This document shows, one piece after another, positions 27,481 through 36,108 of a stretch of 64,000 bases of DNA. Position 1 is the first letter of the stretch, and every line of letters begins with the position of its first letter. The stretch spans positions 52,199 through 116,198 of the forward strand of contig JBLIEQ010000012.1 in assembly GCA_047633175.1 (NCBI GenBank), given 5' to 3'. This DNA comes from Motiliproteus sp047633175. GTDB taxonomy: Bacteria > Pseudomonadota > Gammaproteobacteria > Pseudomonadales > Balneatricaceae. Below the pieces are notes generated by a model. It ran no database searches. It saw only the letters and a program-made list of their open reading frames with translations, and was not told the origin of the DNA. Position numbers and translations under genes: made by a program.

Positions 27481-28608
27481 TTATTTATCGAAATGGATGA
27501 CGGTGCGAATGCTCTCGCCGCTGTGCATCAGCTCGAAGGCTTTGTTGATATCCTCCAGCCCCATCGTATGGGTAATGAAGTTATCCAACCGGAACTCACC
27601 GCTCATGTAACGCTCGACGATGCCTGGCAGCTCAGAGCGCCCCTTGACGCCGCCGAAGGCGGAACCACGCCAGACTCGTCCGGTCACCAGCTGGAATGGC
27701 CGGGTACTGATCTCCTTGCCGGCCCCGGCTACCCCGATCACCACGGATTCGCCCCAACCTTTATGACAGCATTCCAGCGCCGAACGCATGACGTCGACAT
27801 TGCCGATGCATTCGAAGGAGTAGTCCACCCCACCGTCGGTCAATTCGACAATCACCTCCTGGATCGGCTTGTCGTAGTCCTTCGGGTTGATACAGTCGGT
27901 GGCCCCCAGCTTGCGTGCCAGCTCGAACTTACTCTCATTGATATCCAGCACGATGATGCGGGAAGCCTTGGCCATGGTGGCGCCGATCACGGCCGACAGC
28001 CCTATGCCGCCCAGACCAAAGATGGCGACGGTGGCACCCTCCTCTACCTTGGCGGTGTTCATCACCGCGCCCATGCCGGTGGTGACCCCACAGCCCAACA
28101 GGCAGACCTCTTCCAGGGGGGCTTGTGGATTCACCTTGGCCAGCGAAATCTCGGGCAGCACGGTGTACTCGGAGAAGGTCGAACAGCCCATGTAGTGATA
28201 GATCGGCTGGCCGTCTTTGAAGAAGCGGGTGGTGCCGTCCGGCATCAGACCCTTACCCTGAGTCTCGCGGATCTTCTGGCACAGGTTGGTCTTGCCCGAG
28301 GTGCAAAACTTGCATTCGCCGCACTCGGGGGTATAGAGCGGGATCACATGATCGCCGATCGCGACACTGGTGACGCCCTCGCCAAGCTGCTCGACAATAC
28401 CGCCGCCCTCATGGCCCAGGATGCTGGGAAAGATCCCTTCAGGATCATCGCCCGACAGCGTAAATGCATCAGTGTGGCAGACCCCGGTCGCGACAATGCG
28501 GATCAAGACTTCACCCTTCTTAGGGGGCATCACATCGATCTCTTCGATCGTCAAGGGTTGTCCCGGACCCCAGGCAACAGCTGCTCTGGATTTAATCATG
28601 TCAGTCAT
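27481..28608 (-). CDS. adhC: S-(hydroxymethyl)glutathione dehydrogenase (class III alcohol dehydrogenase)
   Basis: Zinc- and NAD-dependent enzyme (375 aa) oxidising S-hydroxymethylglutathione, the spontaneous adduct of formaldehyde and glutathione. Catalytic zinc ligands: TGVCHTDAFTLSG (Cys), LGHEGGGIVE (His), and the later Cys in LLGCGVTTGMGA. The structural zinc site is PECGECKFCTSGKTNLC. The NAD fold is ATVAIFGLGGIGLSAVIGA. Start is ATG 28608 with AGGAAAA upstream. Together with fghA it detoxifies formaldehyde to formate. A LysR gene is divergent, about 215 bp away. Confidence 0.97.
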   Translation of the reverse strand: MTDMIKSRAAVAWGPGQPLTIEEIDVMPPKKGEVLIRIVATGVCHTDAFTLSGDDPEGIFPSILGHEGGGIVEQLGEGVTSVAIGDHVIPLYTPECGECKFCTSGKTNLCQKIRETQGKGLMPDGTTRFFKDGQPIYHYMGCSTFSEYTVLPEISLAKVNPQAPLEEVCLLGCGVTTGMGAVMNTAKVEEGATVAIFGLGGIGLSAVIGATMAKASRIIVLDINESKFELARKLGATDCINPKDYDKPIQEVIVELTDGGVDYSFECIGNVDVMRSALECCHKGWGESVVIGVAGAGKEISTRPFQLVTGRVWRGSAFGGVKGRSELPGIVERYMSGEFRLDNFITHTMGLEDINKAFELMHSGESIRTVIHFDK

Positions 28609-28822
28609 AAAGGTTTTCCTGTTTCAAGAAAGGGCATCAGGTGGCGGTGTTGCCACAGTGAGGTTGAGGCTATTGTAGTGCTGTTTTTTTCAAAAGATAA
28701 TCCGGCGCATTTGTAAAACATTGTTACTCCTGTGTAACAATGCCGAATCCTATGACTAGGTACATGCTGACACTGCACGCTTAAGAGGTGCACTTCACTA
28801 AGCAATAACAAGGAATAACGCG

Positions 28823-29701
28823 ATGAGCAACTGGGAAGGGGTCAGCGAATTTGTGGCCGTCGCCGAAACGGGCGGCTTTACCGCAGCAGCAAAACGCCTG
28901 AGCATTTCGACGGCTCAGGTTAGCCGGCAAGTCAGTGCGCTCGAAGTCCGGTTGTCTGCCAAGCTGTTCTACCGTACGACCCGTAGGGTCAGCGTCACCG
29001 AACTGGGAAACGTTTACTATCAGCATTGTCGGCAAGTGCTTGACGGGCTGAATGAAGCGGAGCGTGCTGTGACCAATCTGCAGAGCACCCCCACTGGAAA
29101 ATTATACATAACAGCCCCGGTCACCTATGGCGAAAAGACCATCGCACCTCTCGTGAATAATTTCGTTGCCAAATACCCTGAGTTGAGAGTGCAGATACAG
29201 CTGACCAATCAGCAGCTGGACCTGGTTGATGAGGGGTTCGATATCGCCATTCGCTTAGGCAAACTCGACGATTCCAGCATGATGGCCAGGCGTCTGGCCT
29301 CCCGGGTCCAGCATGTGTGCGCTTCGCCGGCTTACATCACCAGGTACGGCGCCCCGCATTCATTATCAGAACTCGATAACCACAACTGCCTGCAGGGAAC
29401 CCTGGACTACTGGCGGTTTCAAGAGCAGGGCAAGGCGAGACAGATCAGAGTCAAAGGCTCGATCCGCTGCAACAGTGGTCTGGCGCTGTTAGATGCGGCC
29501 CTTAAAGGACTCGGGATCATCCAGCTGCCGGACTACTATGTAGAACCTCAGCTGAAAACAGGGCAGTTGCTGCCCCTGTTAGAGGCCTATCAAGAGCCCA
29601 ATGAAGCGGTCTGGGCGCTCTACCCACAAAACCGTCACCTGTCGCCCAAGGTGCGGTTATTGCTCGACTATTTTGCCGAGTCGCTGGCAGGAACAGCTTA
29701 G
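28823..29701 (+). CDS. LysR-family transcription regulator
   Basis: A 292-residue LysR regulator. N-terminal winged helix (residues 3-60): VAVAETGGFTAAAKRLSIST and QVSRQVSALEVRLSAKLFYR. C-terminal substrate-binding domain from about residue 90 (GKLYITAPVTYGEKTIAPLV). Divergent from adhC-fghA with about 215 bp between, the usual layout for a LysR protein that controls its neighbour, so formaldehyde-responsive control is plausible. Its stop overlaps the stop region of the convergent tolC gene by four bases (29698-29701). Confidence 0.92.
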   Translation: MSNWEGVSEFVAVAETGGFTAAAKRLSISTAQVSRQVSALEVRLSAKLFYRTTRRVSVTELGNVYYQHCRQVLDGLNEAERAVTNLQSTPTGKLYITAPVTYGEKTIAPLVNNFVAKYPELRVQIQLTNQQLDLVDEGFDIAIRLGKLDDSSMMARRLASRVQHVCASPAYITRYGAPHSLSELDNHNCLQGTLDYWRFQEQGKARQIRVKGSIRCNSGLALLDAALKGLGIIQLPDYYVEPQLKTGQLLPLLEAYQEPNEAVWALYPQNRHLSPKVRLLLDYFAESLAGTA

Positions 29702-31032
29702 CCCTGAACCGCAGGATCCTGCGGCTGATAGATCGGCGCCTCGGTGCCCGGCGCTACCAGCCACTGATCCAGCTGCTGGATATCGTCCGGACTCAGACTG
29801 CCGAGCGCTTCTTTAAAGCTCAGCAGGTTACGCACATACAGATAACGAGCGACCTGATACGCCTCGATCGAGGTATAGAGTGCACGCTCGGCCTGCAGCA
29901 CATCGACGATATTGCGGGTCCCCACGCTGTAACCGGCCGAGATCGCCTCCAGGGCTGTTTCGGTCGAGACGATGCTCTGCTTACGGGCAGCCACCGATTC
30001 AACATCGGTCATCAGATCACGGTACAGCGAACGGGTCGACTGCACTACCGCCCGCCGAGTGTCTTCGCGCTGCTGGGTTGCCACATCCCAGCGCGATGCA
30101 CTTTCTCGAATCTGCGACCCGGTGCGCCCGCCGAGATAGAGCGGCACGTTCAGGTTCAGGCCGATATAGCCGCTGTCCTGATTGCTCCCCGACGCCAGAT
30201 GATCGCTGCCGAAACCCGCCACCAGATCAACCGTGGGCAACCGCGTGGAGCGACTGGCCTCGTGCAGCTGTTCGGCCGTGTCCACACCCAGCCCTGCTAA
30301 CCGGAGCGCCAGGTTACCGCTCATCGCCTTGTCGACCCAGGGCTGAAATGCTGCCGGTGCCAAGGTCTTGACCGGATAACGGCTGCTCAGCAGATCCAGC
30401 TCGGTCCAGTGCTCTCCGGTAAGCCGATCGATCGCCTCAAAACTCTTATCCAGCTGCCCCTGCGCCAGGATGCGGGCGACACGGGCAGCATCGTAGCTGG
30501 CCCTTGCCTCTTCGACATCGGTAATCGCAATCAGGCCGACATCAAACTGTGCCCGCACCTGATCCAGACGCCGCTTCACCGCCGCGTCTACCGATTGGGT
30601 GGTGGTAAACCGGGTCTGCGCCACCAACACATCCAGATAGGCATCGACAGAGCGTCGAATCAACTGCTGCTGGGAGCGGCTGAATTCCACCTCGGCTTGC
30701 TGCGTCAGGGTTTTACCCGCTTGGAAGTTAAACCAGTCTGCGGCACGAAAGATCGCCTGGGTGACACTCACCCCATAACCGTAACTATCGCCATCGGTGG
30801 TACTGGAGGGCGAGATATCGGTATAGGTGGTATCGGCAGTCAGGCTGACATTGGGCCGCAACGCCGCAAGGCTCTGCATCTGGCCTTCACTATCAGCATT
30901 CAAGACCGCCTGTGCCGCCTTGAGCTGAGGGTCACTCGCTAACGCCTGCTGATAGATTTCCTGGAGCGCACCGGCGAATGCAGTCTGCGCCATCACAAAT
31001 GTCAGCGCCGTCATACCTAAATATTTTTTCAA
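29698..31032 (-). CDS. tolC: TolC-family outer-membrane channel protein
   Basis: A 444-residue outer-membrane efflux/type I secretion channel. Signal peptide MKKYLGMTALTFVMAQTAFA, then two outer-membrane-efflux repeats with the family opening LQEIYQQALASDPQLKAAQA, coiled-coil stretches and GYIGLNLNVPLYLGGRTGSQ. The C-terminal region has YSVGTRNIVDVLQAERALY, typical of TolC. TolC works with inner-membrane pumps; no membrane-fusion or RND partner is adjacent. Monocistronic, convergent with the LysR gene. The short C-terminal tail is Pro/Gln-rich. Confidence 0.95.
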   Translation of the reverse strand: MKKYLGMTALTFVMAQTAFAGALQEIYQQALASDPQLKAAQAVLNADSEGQMQSLAALRPNVSLTADTTYTDISPSSTTDGDSYGYGVSVTQAIFRAADWFNFQAGKTLTQQAEVEFSRSQQQLIRRSVDAYLDVLVAQTRFTTTQSVDAAVKRRLDQVRAQFDVGLIAITDVEEARASYDAARVARILAQGQLDKSFEAIDRLTGEHWTELDLLSSRYPVKTLAPAAFQPWVDKAMSGNLALRLAGLGVDTAEQLHEASRSTRLPTVDLVAGFGSDHLASGSNQDSGYIGLNLNVPLYLGGRTGSQIRESASRWDVATQQREDTRRAVVQSTRSLYRDLMTDVESVAARKQSIVSTETALEAISAGYSVGTRNIVDVLQAERALYTSIEAYQVARYLYVRNLLSFKEALGSLSPDDIQQLDQWLVAPGTEAPIYQPQDPAVQG

Positions 31033-31327
31033 AAACTCCCCCTAATCACACCCTGAGTGACATCGATCACTCATGGGTGCTGACAAATACATGCATACAT
31101 ACATTAGACGTTAACAATATCACGCGGTTGCCCTCCCCTACAGGTGGGATCAAAGACACTGCCTGGCCCTGCCCGGCGTGCCTGTCTCAGACCTCAGGAG
31201 CTGATCTCAGAGCCTGAACTCAGACCAAAACTTCACGCCCAGACCCGAAGCCTTGTGTCTGGAACAGCAAGCACAGACAATAGCAGTACAGAGCATACCA
31301 CCGACTCACAGACTGCGGATCAACGCG

Positions 31328-32827
31328 ATGCCAGATAAAGATGATTATCAGCCACTCGACCGTTATCGACAGCTGGCCGAAAAGTCACCCGACTTTATCT
31401 CTCGACACGCGCCCGGCAACCTGGTCTTTATCGACGTCAATCCCGCAGTGGAGAAAATTCTCGGTTACCGCAGTGACGAGATCATAGGCCTCTCCGCCAA
31501 CGACCTCTTCCACCCTGAGGATGTCGGTTCCTGGAAAAATGGTACCAGCAACGTCACTTACAACGAAGGGGTCTATACCAGCACCTACCGGCTGCGCCAT
31601 AAGAATGGCGATTATATCTGGCTGGAGACCACTAGCCGGACCATTCGCGATCCTGACACCGGAAAGTTAGAGGAGATTATCTGCGTCTCGCGGGATGTCT
31701 CCGAGCGGGTGCAAGCCGATAACAACCTGACCCGGCTGGCGCGGGTGGTCGAGGCAACCTCGGATCTGGTGCTGTTCTGCAACGCCAATTTCCAGATCAA
31801 TTACCTCAACGAATCAGCGATACGCACCCTTAATATCAACAAGGCACGCTTTCCCACCCTGCAACTGGATGAACTGCTGACCAAGCACAACTACAGCCTG
31901 TTTCAGCGTACTATCCTGCCCCTGGTACTCAAAACCGGCGACTGGCGCGGCGAACTGGCCCTGGAACCTGAGTCGATCGGGCAGCGCATCGCGATCGTAC
32001 AACAGGTCATTGCCCACCGCGATGAAGAGGGCGAGCTAAGCTATTTCTCCATCATCGGTCGCGACATCAGCGAACAGCGCAAAGCCGAGGCCGAAGCGAT
32101 GCAATACCAGCTGGAGATGGCGCACATCTCCCGGCTGATGTCGCTGGGCGAGATGGCCTCGGGGCTGGCCCACGAGATTAATCAACCGCTGGGGGCGATA
32201 CTCAACTACAGCCAGGGCACCCTGCGACGGATCGAAGAGGGCAGCATCAGTGAACTCTGCGGCGTCACCCAGGCGCTGCAGCTGATCTCGCGTCAGGCCC
32301 ATCGCGCCGCCGATATTATCCGCAGGCTGCGCGGTTTCGTGAAGAAGACCGAATATCAGCGGATGAATTTCTCTATTAATGCGGTGTGCGAAGAGATCGC
32401 CCAGTTTATGGTGCAGGAGGCGCGTAATGCCGGTATTCAATTCCTGTTCCGCCTGGATGCCAGCGAGCCCAGCCTGCTCGCCGACAAAGTCCAGATCGAA
32501 CAGGTGGTGCTCAACCTGATCCGTAACAGCATCGAGGCCTATAGTGGCAACGACCTGAACAGCAAAAAACTGATTACCCTGACAACCCAGCAGAGCGCGC
32601 AAGAGTTACAGGTCCGCATCAGCGACAACGCCAGCGGTATCACCCAAAGCCAGATGAACAACCTGTTTGAACCCTTTTTCACCTCTAAAGAGACGGGCCT
32701 GGGGATGGGATTATCAATCTCCCGCACCATCATCGAAGCCCATGGCGGTCGCCTGCGGGCCGAGTCCGATGGCCGCAGCGGCAGCACCTTCACTATCAGT
32801 TTACCCAGACAAGGCGATCGCTTATGA
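31328..32827 (+). CDS. PAS-domain sensor histidine kinase (FixL/TodS-like)
   Basis: A 499-residue soluble kinase with no membrane helix. A first PAS domain (residues about 10-135: HAPGNLVFIDVNPAVEKILG) is followed by a second, shorter PAS (about 140-260), HisKA with the phospho-His in MASGLAHEINQPLGAILNYS, and HATPase with VVLNLIRNSIEAY, SDNASGI and GLGMGLSISRTIIEAHGG. Its TGA overlaps an ATG (32824-32827) that opens a duplicated fragment of the partner regulator; the intact regulator begins at 33098. The first PAS is followed by a PAC motif (ISRDVSERV-like). Signal unknown. Start ATG 31328 has a weak ribosome site. Confidence 0.92.
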   Translation: MPDKDDYQPLDRYRQLAEKSPDFISRHAPGNLVFIDVNPAVEKILGYRSDEIIGLSANDLFHPEDVGSWKNGTSNVTYNEGVYTSTYRLRHKNGDYIWLETTSRTIRDPDTGKLEEIICVSRDVSERVQADNNLTRLARVVEATSDLVLFCNANFQINYLNESAIRTLNINKARFPTLQLDELLTKHNYSLFQRTILPLVLKTGDWRGELALEPESIGQRIAIVQQVIAHRDEEGELSYFSIIGRDISEQRKAEAEAMQYQLEMAHISRLMSLGEMASGLAHEINQPLGAILNYSQGTLRRIEEGSISELCGVTQALQLISRQAHRAADIIRRLRGFVKKTEYQRMNFSINAVCEEIAQFMVQEARNAGIQFLFRLDASEPSLLADKVQIEQVVLNLIRNSIEAYSGNDLNSKKLITLTTQQSAQELQVRISDNASGITQSQMNNLFEPFFTSKETGLGMGLSISRTIIEAHGGRLRAESDGRSGSTFTISLPRQGDRL

Positions 32828-33097
32828 GCAAACCACACAGCAGCCTGAGCGTCTTTATCGTCGATGATCATGAGGGTGCTTTTCGTGATTCTCTGACTTG
32901 GCTACTCGAATCCAGCCTTTCGACATTCTCACCTAGCTTACCCAGACAAGGCGATCGCTTATGAGCAAACCGCACAGCAGCCTGAGCGTCTTTATCGTCG
33001 ACGATCATGAGGGTGCTTTTCGTGATTCTCTGACTTGGCTACTCGAATCCAGCCTTTCGACATTCTCACCTAGCTTACCCCGACAAGGCCATCGCTT
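32824..33097 (+). repeat. Two tandem 137-bp partial copies of the regulator start
   Basis: ATGs at 32824, 32961 and 33098 are exactly 137 bp apart. Each unit carries the last bases of the kinase gene (a GACAAGGCGATCGCTTATGA-like junction) and about 110 bp of the regulator start. The first two copies are nearly identical to each other and differ from the intact gene: they read DDHEGAFRDS instead of DDDDAFRDS and lose homology after LLES. Each encodes a 46-residue frame (32824-32964 and 32961-33101) whose TGA overlaps the next ATG. These are truncated receiver fragments, possibly translated in a coupled chain. Confidence 0.92.
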
Positions 33098-33742
33098 ATG
33101 AGCAAACCGCACAGCAGCCTGAGCGTCTTTATCGTCGACGATGACGATGCCTTTCGTGATTCTCTGACCTGGCTGCTCGAATCCACCCCCTTCAACATTC
33201 TCGCCTTTGCATCGGGAGAGGCATTTCTGGAAGGCTACAACGGCGATCCCGGCTGCCTGTTACTCGATATCCGGATGCCCGGCATCAGCGGCCTGGCACT
33301 GCAGCAGGAGCTGATCCGCCGCGATATCAGGATCCCTATCCTGATCCTGACCGGCCATGGTGATATCCCCGTCGCCGTCAGCGCGATTAAAAACGGCGCC
33401 CTGAACTTTATCGAAAAACCCTTTGACGATCTCGTACTGCTAGAGAATATCGACAAGGCGATGGTTCATGCCACCCGCTGGCAGCAGGCGCAAAACCTGC
33501 AAAACCAACTAACAGAGCGCTGGCACAGCCTCAGCAAACGCGAAAAGCAGGTGATGCAGCTGGTCGTCTCCGGACTGGCTAACAAGCTGGTGGCCGAGAC
33601 ACTGTCGATCAGCCCCAAAACCGTTGAGGTGCACCGCGCCCGGGTAATGACTAAGATGGCGGCCTCAAGCCTCGCCGACCTGGTCAACCAGGCGCACCGG
33701 ATCGATGCCTTGAAGGCGATCCTGGCGGAGCAGAACCCGTAG
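33098..33742 (+). CDS. FixJ/NarL-type response regulator
   Basis: A 214-residue regulator. Receiver domain, residues 8-120: VFIVDDDDAFRDSLTWLLES, phospho-Asp in CLLLDIRMPGISGLALQQEL, and the conserved Lys in ALNFIEKPFDDL. C-terminal LuxR-type helix-turn-helix, residues 145-205: LSKREKQVMQLVVSGLANKL and ISPKTVEVHRARVMTKM. It pairs with the upstream PAS kinase, like FixLJ. The tandem duplication upstream of its start lengthens the distance between kinase stop and true ATG to 271 bp; translation may re-initiate through two short frames. Followed by a repeat-rich spacer. Confidence 0.93.
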   Translation: MSKPHSSLSVFIVDDDDAFRDSLTWLLESTPFNILAFASGEAFLEGYNGDPGCLLLDIRMPGISGLALQQELIRRDIRIPILILTGHGDIPVAVSAIKNGALNFIEKPFDDLVLLENIDKAMVHATRWQQAQNLQNQLTERWHSLSKREKQVMQLVVSGLANKLVAETLSISPKTVEVHRARVMTKMAASSLADLVNQAHRIDALKAILAEQNP

Positions 33743-33814
33743 TTGAAGCACCCTGGAAGCCCACCCTGCTAGAACGCCCTGCTAGCACACCCTATAGGAG
33801 CTAGCCCTGTGGGA

Positions 33815-33837
33815 GCCTGCCTGCAGGCGATCTTTTG
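33815..33837 (+). repeat. Third copy of the 23-bp GCCTGCAGGCGATC repeat
   Basis: CCTGCCTGCAGGCGATCTTT followed by TG also ends both long repeats (4821-4843, 22412-22433). The core CCTGCCTGCAGG is palindromic. The preceding 70 bp has three CCCTGCTAG-like motifs. Confidence 0.65.
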
Positions 33838-33918
33838 ATCTTTTGCCTGAAAACAATGCCCCCATCCTGCCACCGGGGGAAGCCCGCCCACATTGCCTTG
33901 TTAAATACGCACTGCTAC

Positions 33919-34258
33919 CATTTCGATGTATACGAAAACCCTAGTCAGCAAACGCGAACAGCCTATCCCTATATTTTGGATATACAACACGCTCTGATAG
34001 CAGATCTTGCCACACGTATTGTGGTTGCTCTTGGCAATGTAGAATTACTAAAAAATAAGGAACTGAAAAATAAGGTGCTAACAAATGAGGAACTAACAGG
34101 ATTAACGCTAAAGGTTGAGTTTGAAGGCACGCAACTGCTGGTATTAACACCTCAAATAACCTCCATGTCAAAAAAAGTTTACGCAATCCTTTGGCACCTT
34201 ATCTCATTTGCAAAATGAAATCATGTCGGCTCTCGACCTCGCAATCATTGGTATTTAA
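33919..34258 (+). pseudogene. ccdB: Broken CcdB-type gyrase toxin gene
   Basis: A relic of CcdB, the gyrase-poisoning toxin of the ccdAB addiction module. In one frame it reads HFDVYENPSQQTRTAYPYIL, then IADLATRIVVALGNVELLKN and EFEGTQLLVLTPQITSMSKK. Then the frame shifts, and FGTLSHLQNEIMSALDLAII-GI, the typical CcdB C-terminus, continues in another frame to the TAA at 34256-34258. The breakpoint is near 34178-34198, where restoring one T in each of two T runs would give VLRNPFGTLSH. The in-frame ATG that should begin MQFDVY is lost (CATTTC instead) and no ccdA precedes it. CcdAB modules often travel in integron arrays, and this one borders such an array. Confidence 0.85.
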
Positions 34259-34275
34259 TGCCTGGATAAATGGAA

Positions 34276-34293
34276 AAAGTTTCCGGAAACTTT
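34276..34293. terminator. Palindromic terminator-like hairpin
   Basis: AAAGTTTCCGGAAACTTT is a perfect palindrome preceded by AA and followed by ATTTT. It lies between the convergent ccdB relic and the GNAT gene and could terminate both strands weakly. A second inverted repeat, AGCTTATAAAATAAAGCT-like, follows at 34299-34316. Confidence 0.5.
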
Positions 34294-34354
34294 ATTTTAG
34301 CTTATAAAATAAAGCTACCCCCCTTTTCTGCTTAGCGCGACCTCTCCTTATTCA

Positions 34355-34804
34355 TTATATCTCAACTTTCCTAGTGTAGTGGTCAAAGGCTGTTACCTTG
34401 TTATAACCACTACTCTCATAAAGAGATTTAGCCGAGAAATTATCAATTGCTGTAGCAAGCTTTAAGTTACCAAAACCATTACTTAATGCAAAGTCGTATG
34501 CTGCATCCAGCAGGCCTTTTCCTATACCTGATTTACGCATTGTAGAAAGCACAAATAAATCATTTAAGTAAAGCATTGGTTTCATTGCAACAGATGAAAA
34601 GGCTGGATAAAGCTGAGTAAAACCAATAGGTAAATCATCAGATGATACCGCTAATAGAATTATAGAATCTTTTAATTCGAATCGGTTTTTAATAAACTCT
34701 TTAGAAGCCACTACATCTGCTTTTTGTCCATAGAATTGACGATAAAGATCAAACAGCTCAACAACTGCATCAATATTTTTTATATTAGCTTGGATAATTT
34801 TCAT
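34355..34804 (-). CDS. GNAT-family N-acetyltransferase (cassette gene)
   Basis: A 149-residue GNAT enzyme moving an acetyl group from acetyl-CoA to an unknown amine. The acetyl-CoA binding region is LNDLFVLSTMRKSGIGKGLL (R/Q-x-x-G-x-G/A pattern as RKSGIGKG), followed by GFGNLKLATAIDNFSAKSLYE and YESSGYNKV. Start is ATG 34804 with AAGGAAAG upstream; ATG 34834 lies beyond the ribosome site. It is the last gene of the cassette array, right after attC1 in the minus-strand reading direction, but no attC is recognisable on its own 3' side. Base composition is AT-rich relative to the chromosome. Confidence 0.9.
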   Translation of the reverse strand: MKIIQANIKNIDAVVELFDLYRQFYGQKADVVASKEFIKNRFELKDSIILLAVSSDDLPIGFTQLYPAFSSVAMKPMLYLNDLFVLSTMRKSGIGKGLLDAAYDFALSNGFGNLKLATAIDNFSAKSLYESSGYNKVTAFDHYTRKVEI

Positions 34805-34821
34805 AAACCTTTCCTTGAGAG

Positions 34822-34899
34822 ATATAACGTTCACATAAACGGCACGAGCTTGCGAGCGTCCGGCGGCCGTAGGGAGCGAATTTTATGTGCTGGTTAGAT
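34822..34899 (-). other. attC site 1 (integron recombination site)
   Basis: Read on the minus strand it runs from ATCTAAC (inverse core, RYYYAAC) to GTTATAT (core, GTTRRRY with one deviation). On the plus strand the inner arms CACATAAA (34832-34839) and TTTATGTG (34882-34889) pair perfectly. The methyltransferase stop codon is the TAA inside the inverse core, a hallmark of gene cassettes. Confidence 0.85.
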
Positions 34900-35550
34900 C
34901 TCACTCGATTCACCGTTTTTACGCCACACGCTTGCAAGCCAAGGCCGTCGCTCGACCGGTATCCCCGGTGGGCGAAAATAGTGCTCCAGCTTCGAGAAAC
35001 CAGCTGCCTTGACAAACGCAGACCATGAGTCGAGGTCGTGATACGCCCCGTACCGCTCCCCATTCCAGCCCTCTTCGTTGTTCCCCCGGGGATTCGAGGT
35101 GAAGAGCACGCCATCGGGCTTGAGCGCTGCGTGTAACTCACTTAACACACGCGGAAGCTGTTGGCATGGGACGTGGAACATGGATGCGTTGGCAAATATA
35201 CCGTCGAAGCATTCGGCGGGAAGCGTCAATGCCAAGAAATCCTGCTCCCAGACTTCGCAACCGCTATGCTCGCGCGCCATGGCTGCTAGTGCCGGAGATC
35301 CTTCGAGGCCGATCGGATCGAGGCCGAGAGCGCGAAACGCCAAGAGGTCACGACCGGGACCGCAGCCGAAGTCAAGTATGCGCACCGGCGGCGCGGTGCC
35401 AATGTGCCGCAGAAGCGCTTCAATGTTCTGCCTAACATCGTGGCCGCGCGTACCTGCCCAAAACTCGGCGGCACGATCGTTGTAGTGCGCGAGCGTTTTC
35501 GTGGTTATGAGTGCCAAGTCATCCAATCGATGTGTCATCACGATACTCAT
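34894..35550 (-). CDS. SAM-dependent methyltransferase (cassette gene)
   Basis: A 218-residue class I methyltransferase. The SAM-binding motif I is VRILDFGCGPGRDLLAF near residue 60, followed by the acidic loop IGLEGSPALAAMAREHSG, motif IV-like FDGIFANASMFHV and LHAALKPDGVLFTS. The N-terminal YNDRAAEFWAGTRGHDV opening is seen in small-molecule methyltransferases of the tellurite-resistance/UbiE-like groups. The substrate cannot be read. Its stop codon lies within attC1 and its start lies just after attC2, so the whole gene is one integron cassette. GC content is higher than that of the flanking cassettes, suggesting a different source. Confidence 0.9.
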   Translation of the reverse strand: MSIVMTHRLDDLALITTKTLAHYNDRAAEFWAGTRGHDVRQNIEALLRHIGTAPPVRILDFGCGPGRDLLAFRALGLDPIGLEGSPALAAMAREHSGCEVWEQDFLALTLPAECFDGIFANASMFHVPCQQLPRVLSELHAALKPDGVLFTSNPRGNNEEGWNGERYGAYHDLDSWSAFVKAAGFSKLEHYFRPPGIPVERRPWLASVWRKNGESSEI

Positions 35551-35560
35551 GTAGGTGGTG

Positions 35561-35637
35561 ATTTAACGCTTAGGTTGTGGGGCGCAAGGCGCGAAGCGGT
35601 GCAGCAGTGCAGCGTCCCAACGAATCACTTGTTAGGT
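35561..35637 (-). other. attC site 2
   Basis: 77 bp bounded on the plus strand by ATTTAAC (perfect RYYYAAC) at 35561-35567 and GTTAGGT (perfect GTTRRRY) at 35631-35637. Inner GGTTGTGGG and CCCAACG-type segments pair with one extra base, as in attC L boxes. The TAA of the next membrane-protein gene is inside the GTTA core. Confidence 0.9.
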
Positions 35638-35979
35638 GCCGGTATTTGTTGGCACAGTTTTCGGTATGGATTTGTTAATTTGCATGCCTATCACTACAAG
35701 TGAGATGAAGATTCCAGATAAGGCCGAGCCAAAAGCCGTTTTATAAAAGGTGAAATTTGCTTCAGCCATAATGTCCGACTTTCCAAATATGATAATTGTA
35801 AGTAAAGGAGCAATTACTAACATAACATTTGAATAAACCACCCAAAATCTTGCTCGGTTTTCAGTACCGCACATGTCAATTAGCAAGTGACGTAGTGCTT
35901 TTGTAAGGCAGATAATGACGACTGCACTTACAGAAAGACTAAGGATGATTTCAATAATAAAAAGCTTTAATTCTTCCAT
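35632..35979 (-). CDS. Small multi-pass membrane protein (cassette gene)
   Basis: A 115-residue protein with three predicted helices: IIEIILSLSVSAVVIICLTK (residues 8-27), VVYSNVMLVIAPLLTIIIFG (about 48-67) and a third near 85-103 (GSALSGIFISLVVIGMQINK). The C-terminus is polar. No family recognised. The coding region fits exactly between attC2 and attC3, with its stop codon in the attC2 core. Such orphan membrane proteins are common cassette cargo. Function unknown. Confidence 0.8.
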   Translation of the reverse strand: MEELKLFIIEIILSLSVSAVVIICLTKALRHLLIDMCGTENRARFWVVYSNVMLVIAPLLTIIIFGKSDIMAEANFTFYKTAFGSALSGIFISLVVIGMQINKSIPKTVPTNTGT

Positions 35980-36002
35980 AGATAAATTCTCTCCTTGAGT
36001 GC

Positions 36003-36108
36003 ACCTAACGCCCTGCTAAACGGTGGCGCAAGTAGGATCAGTTTTTTGCGGCTTTTTTTGCAAAAAACGGGCTGACTTGCGGAGTCCGATTTAAGCAGTT
36101 TGTTATGC
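36003..36108 (-). other. attC site 3
   Basis: 106 bp bounded on the plus strand by ACCTAAC (RYYYAAC) at 36003-36009 and GTTATGC at 36102-36108. The arms CTGCTAAAC and GATTTAAGCAG pair next to the cores, and the interior folds into a long hairpin around TTTTTTGCGGC/GCAAAAAAC. Longer than attC1 and attC2, within the known size range. The higA stop codon lies in its core. Confidence 0.85.

Noticed and set aside
27307..28716. 469-codon open frame opposite adhC
   Set aside because: Antisense shadow; adhC has all zinc ligands and its own ribosome site.
33743..33918. ccdA antitoxin gene before the ccdB relic
   Set aside because: The stretch is repeat-rich non-coding sequence with no CcdA-like frame.
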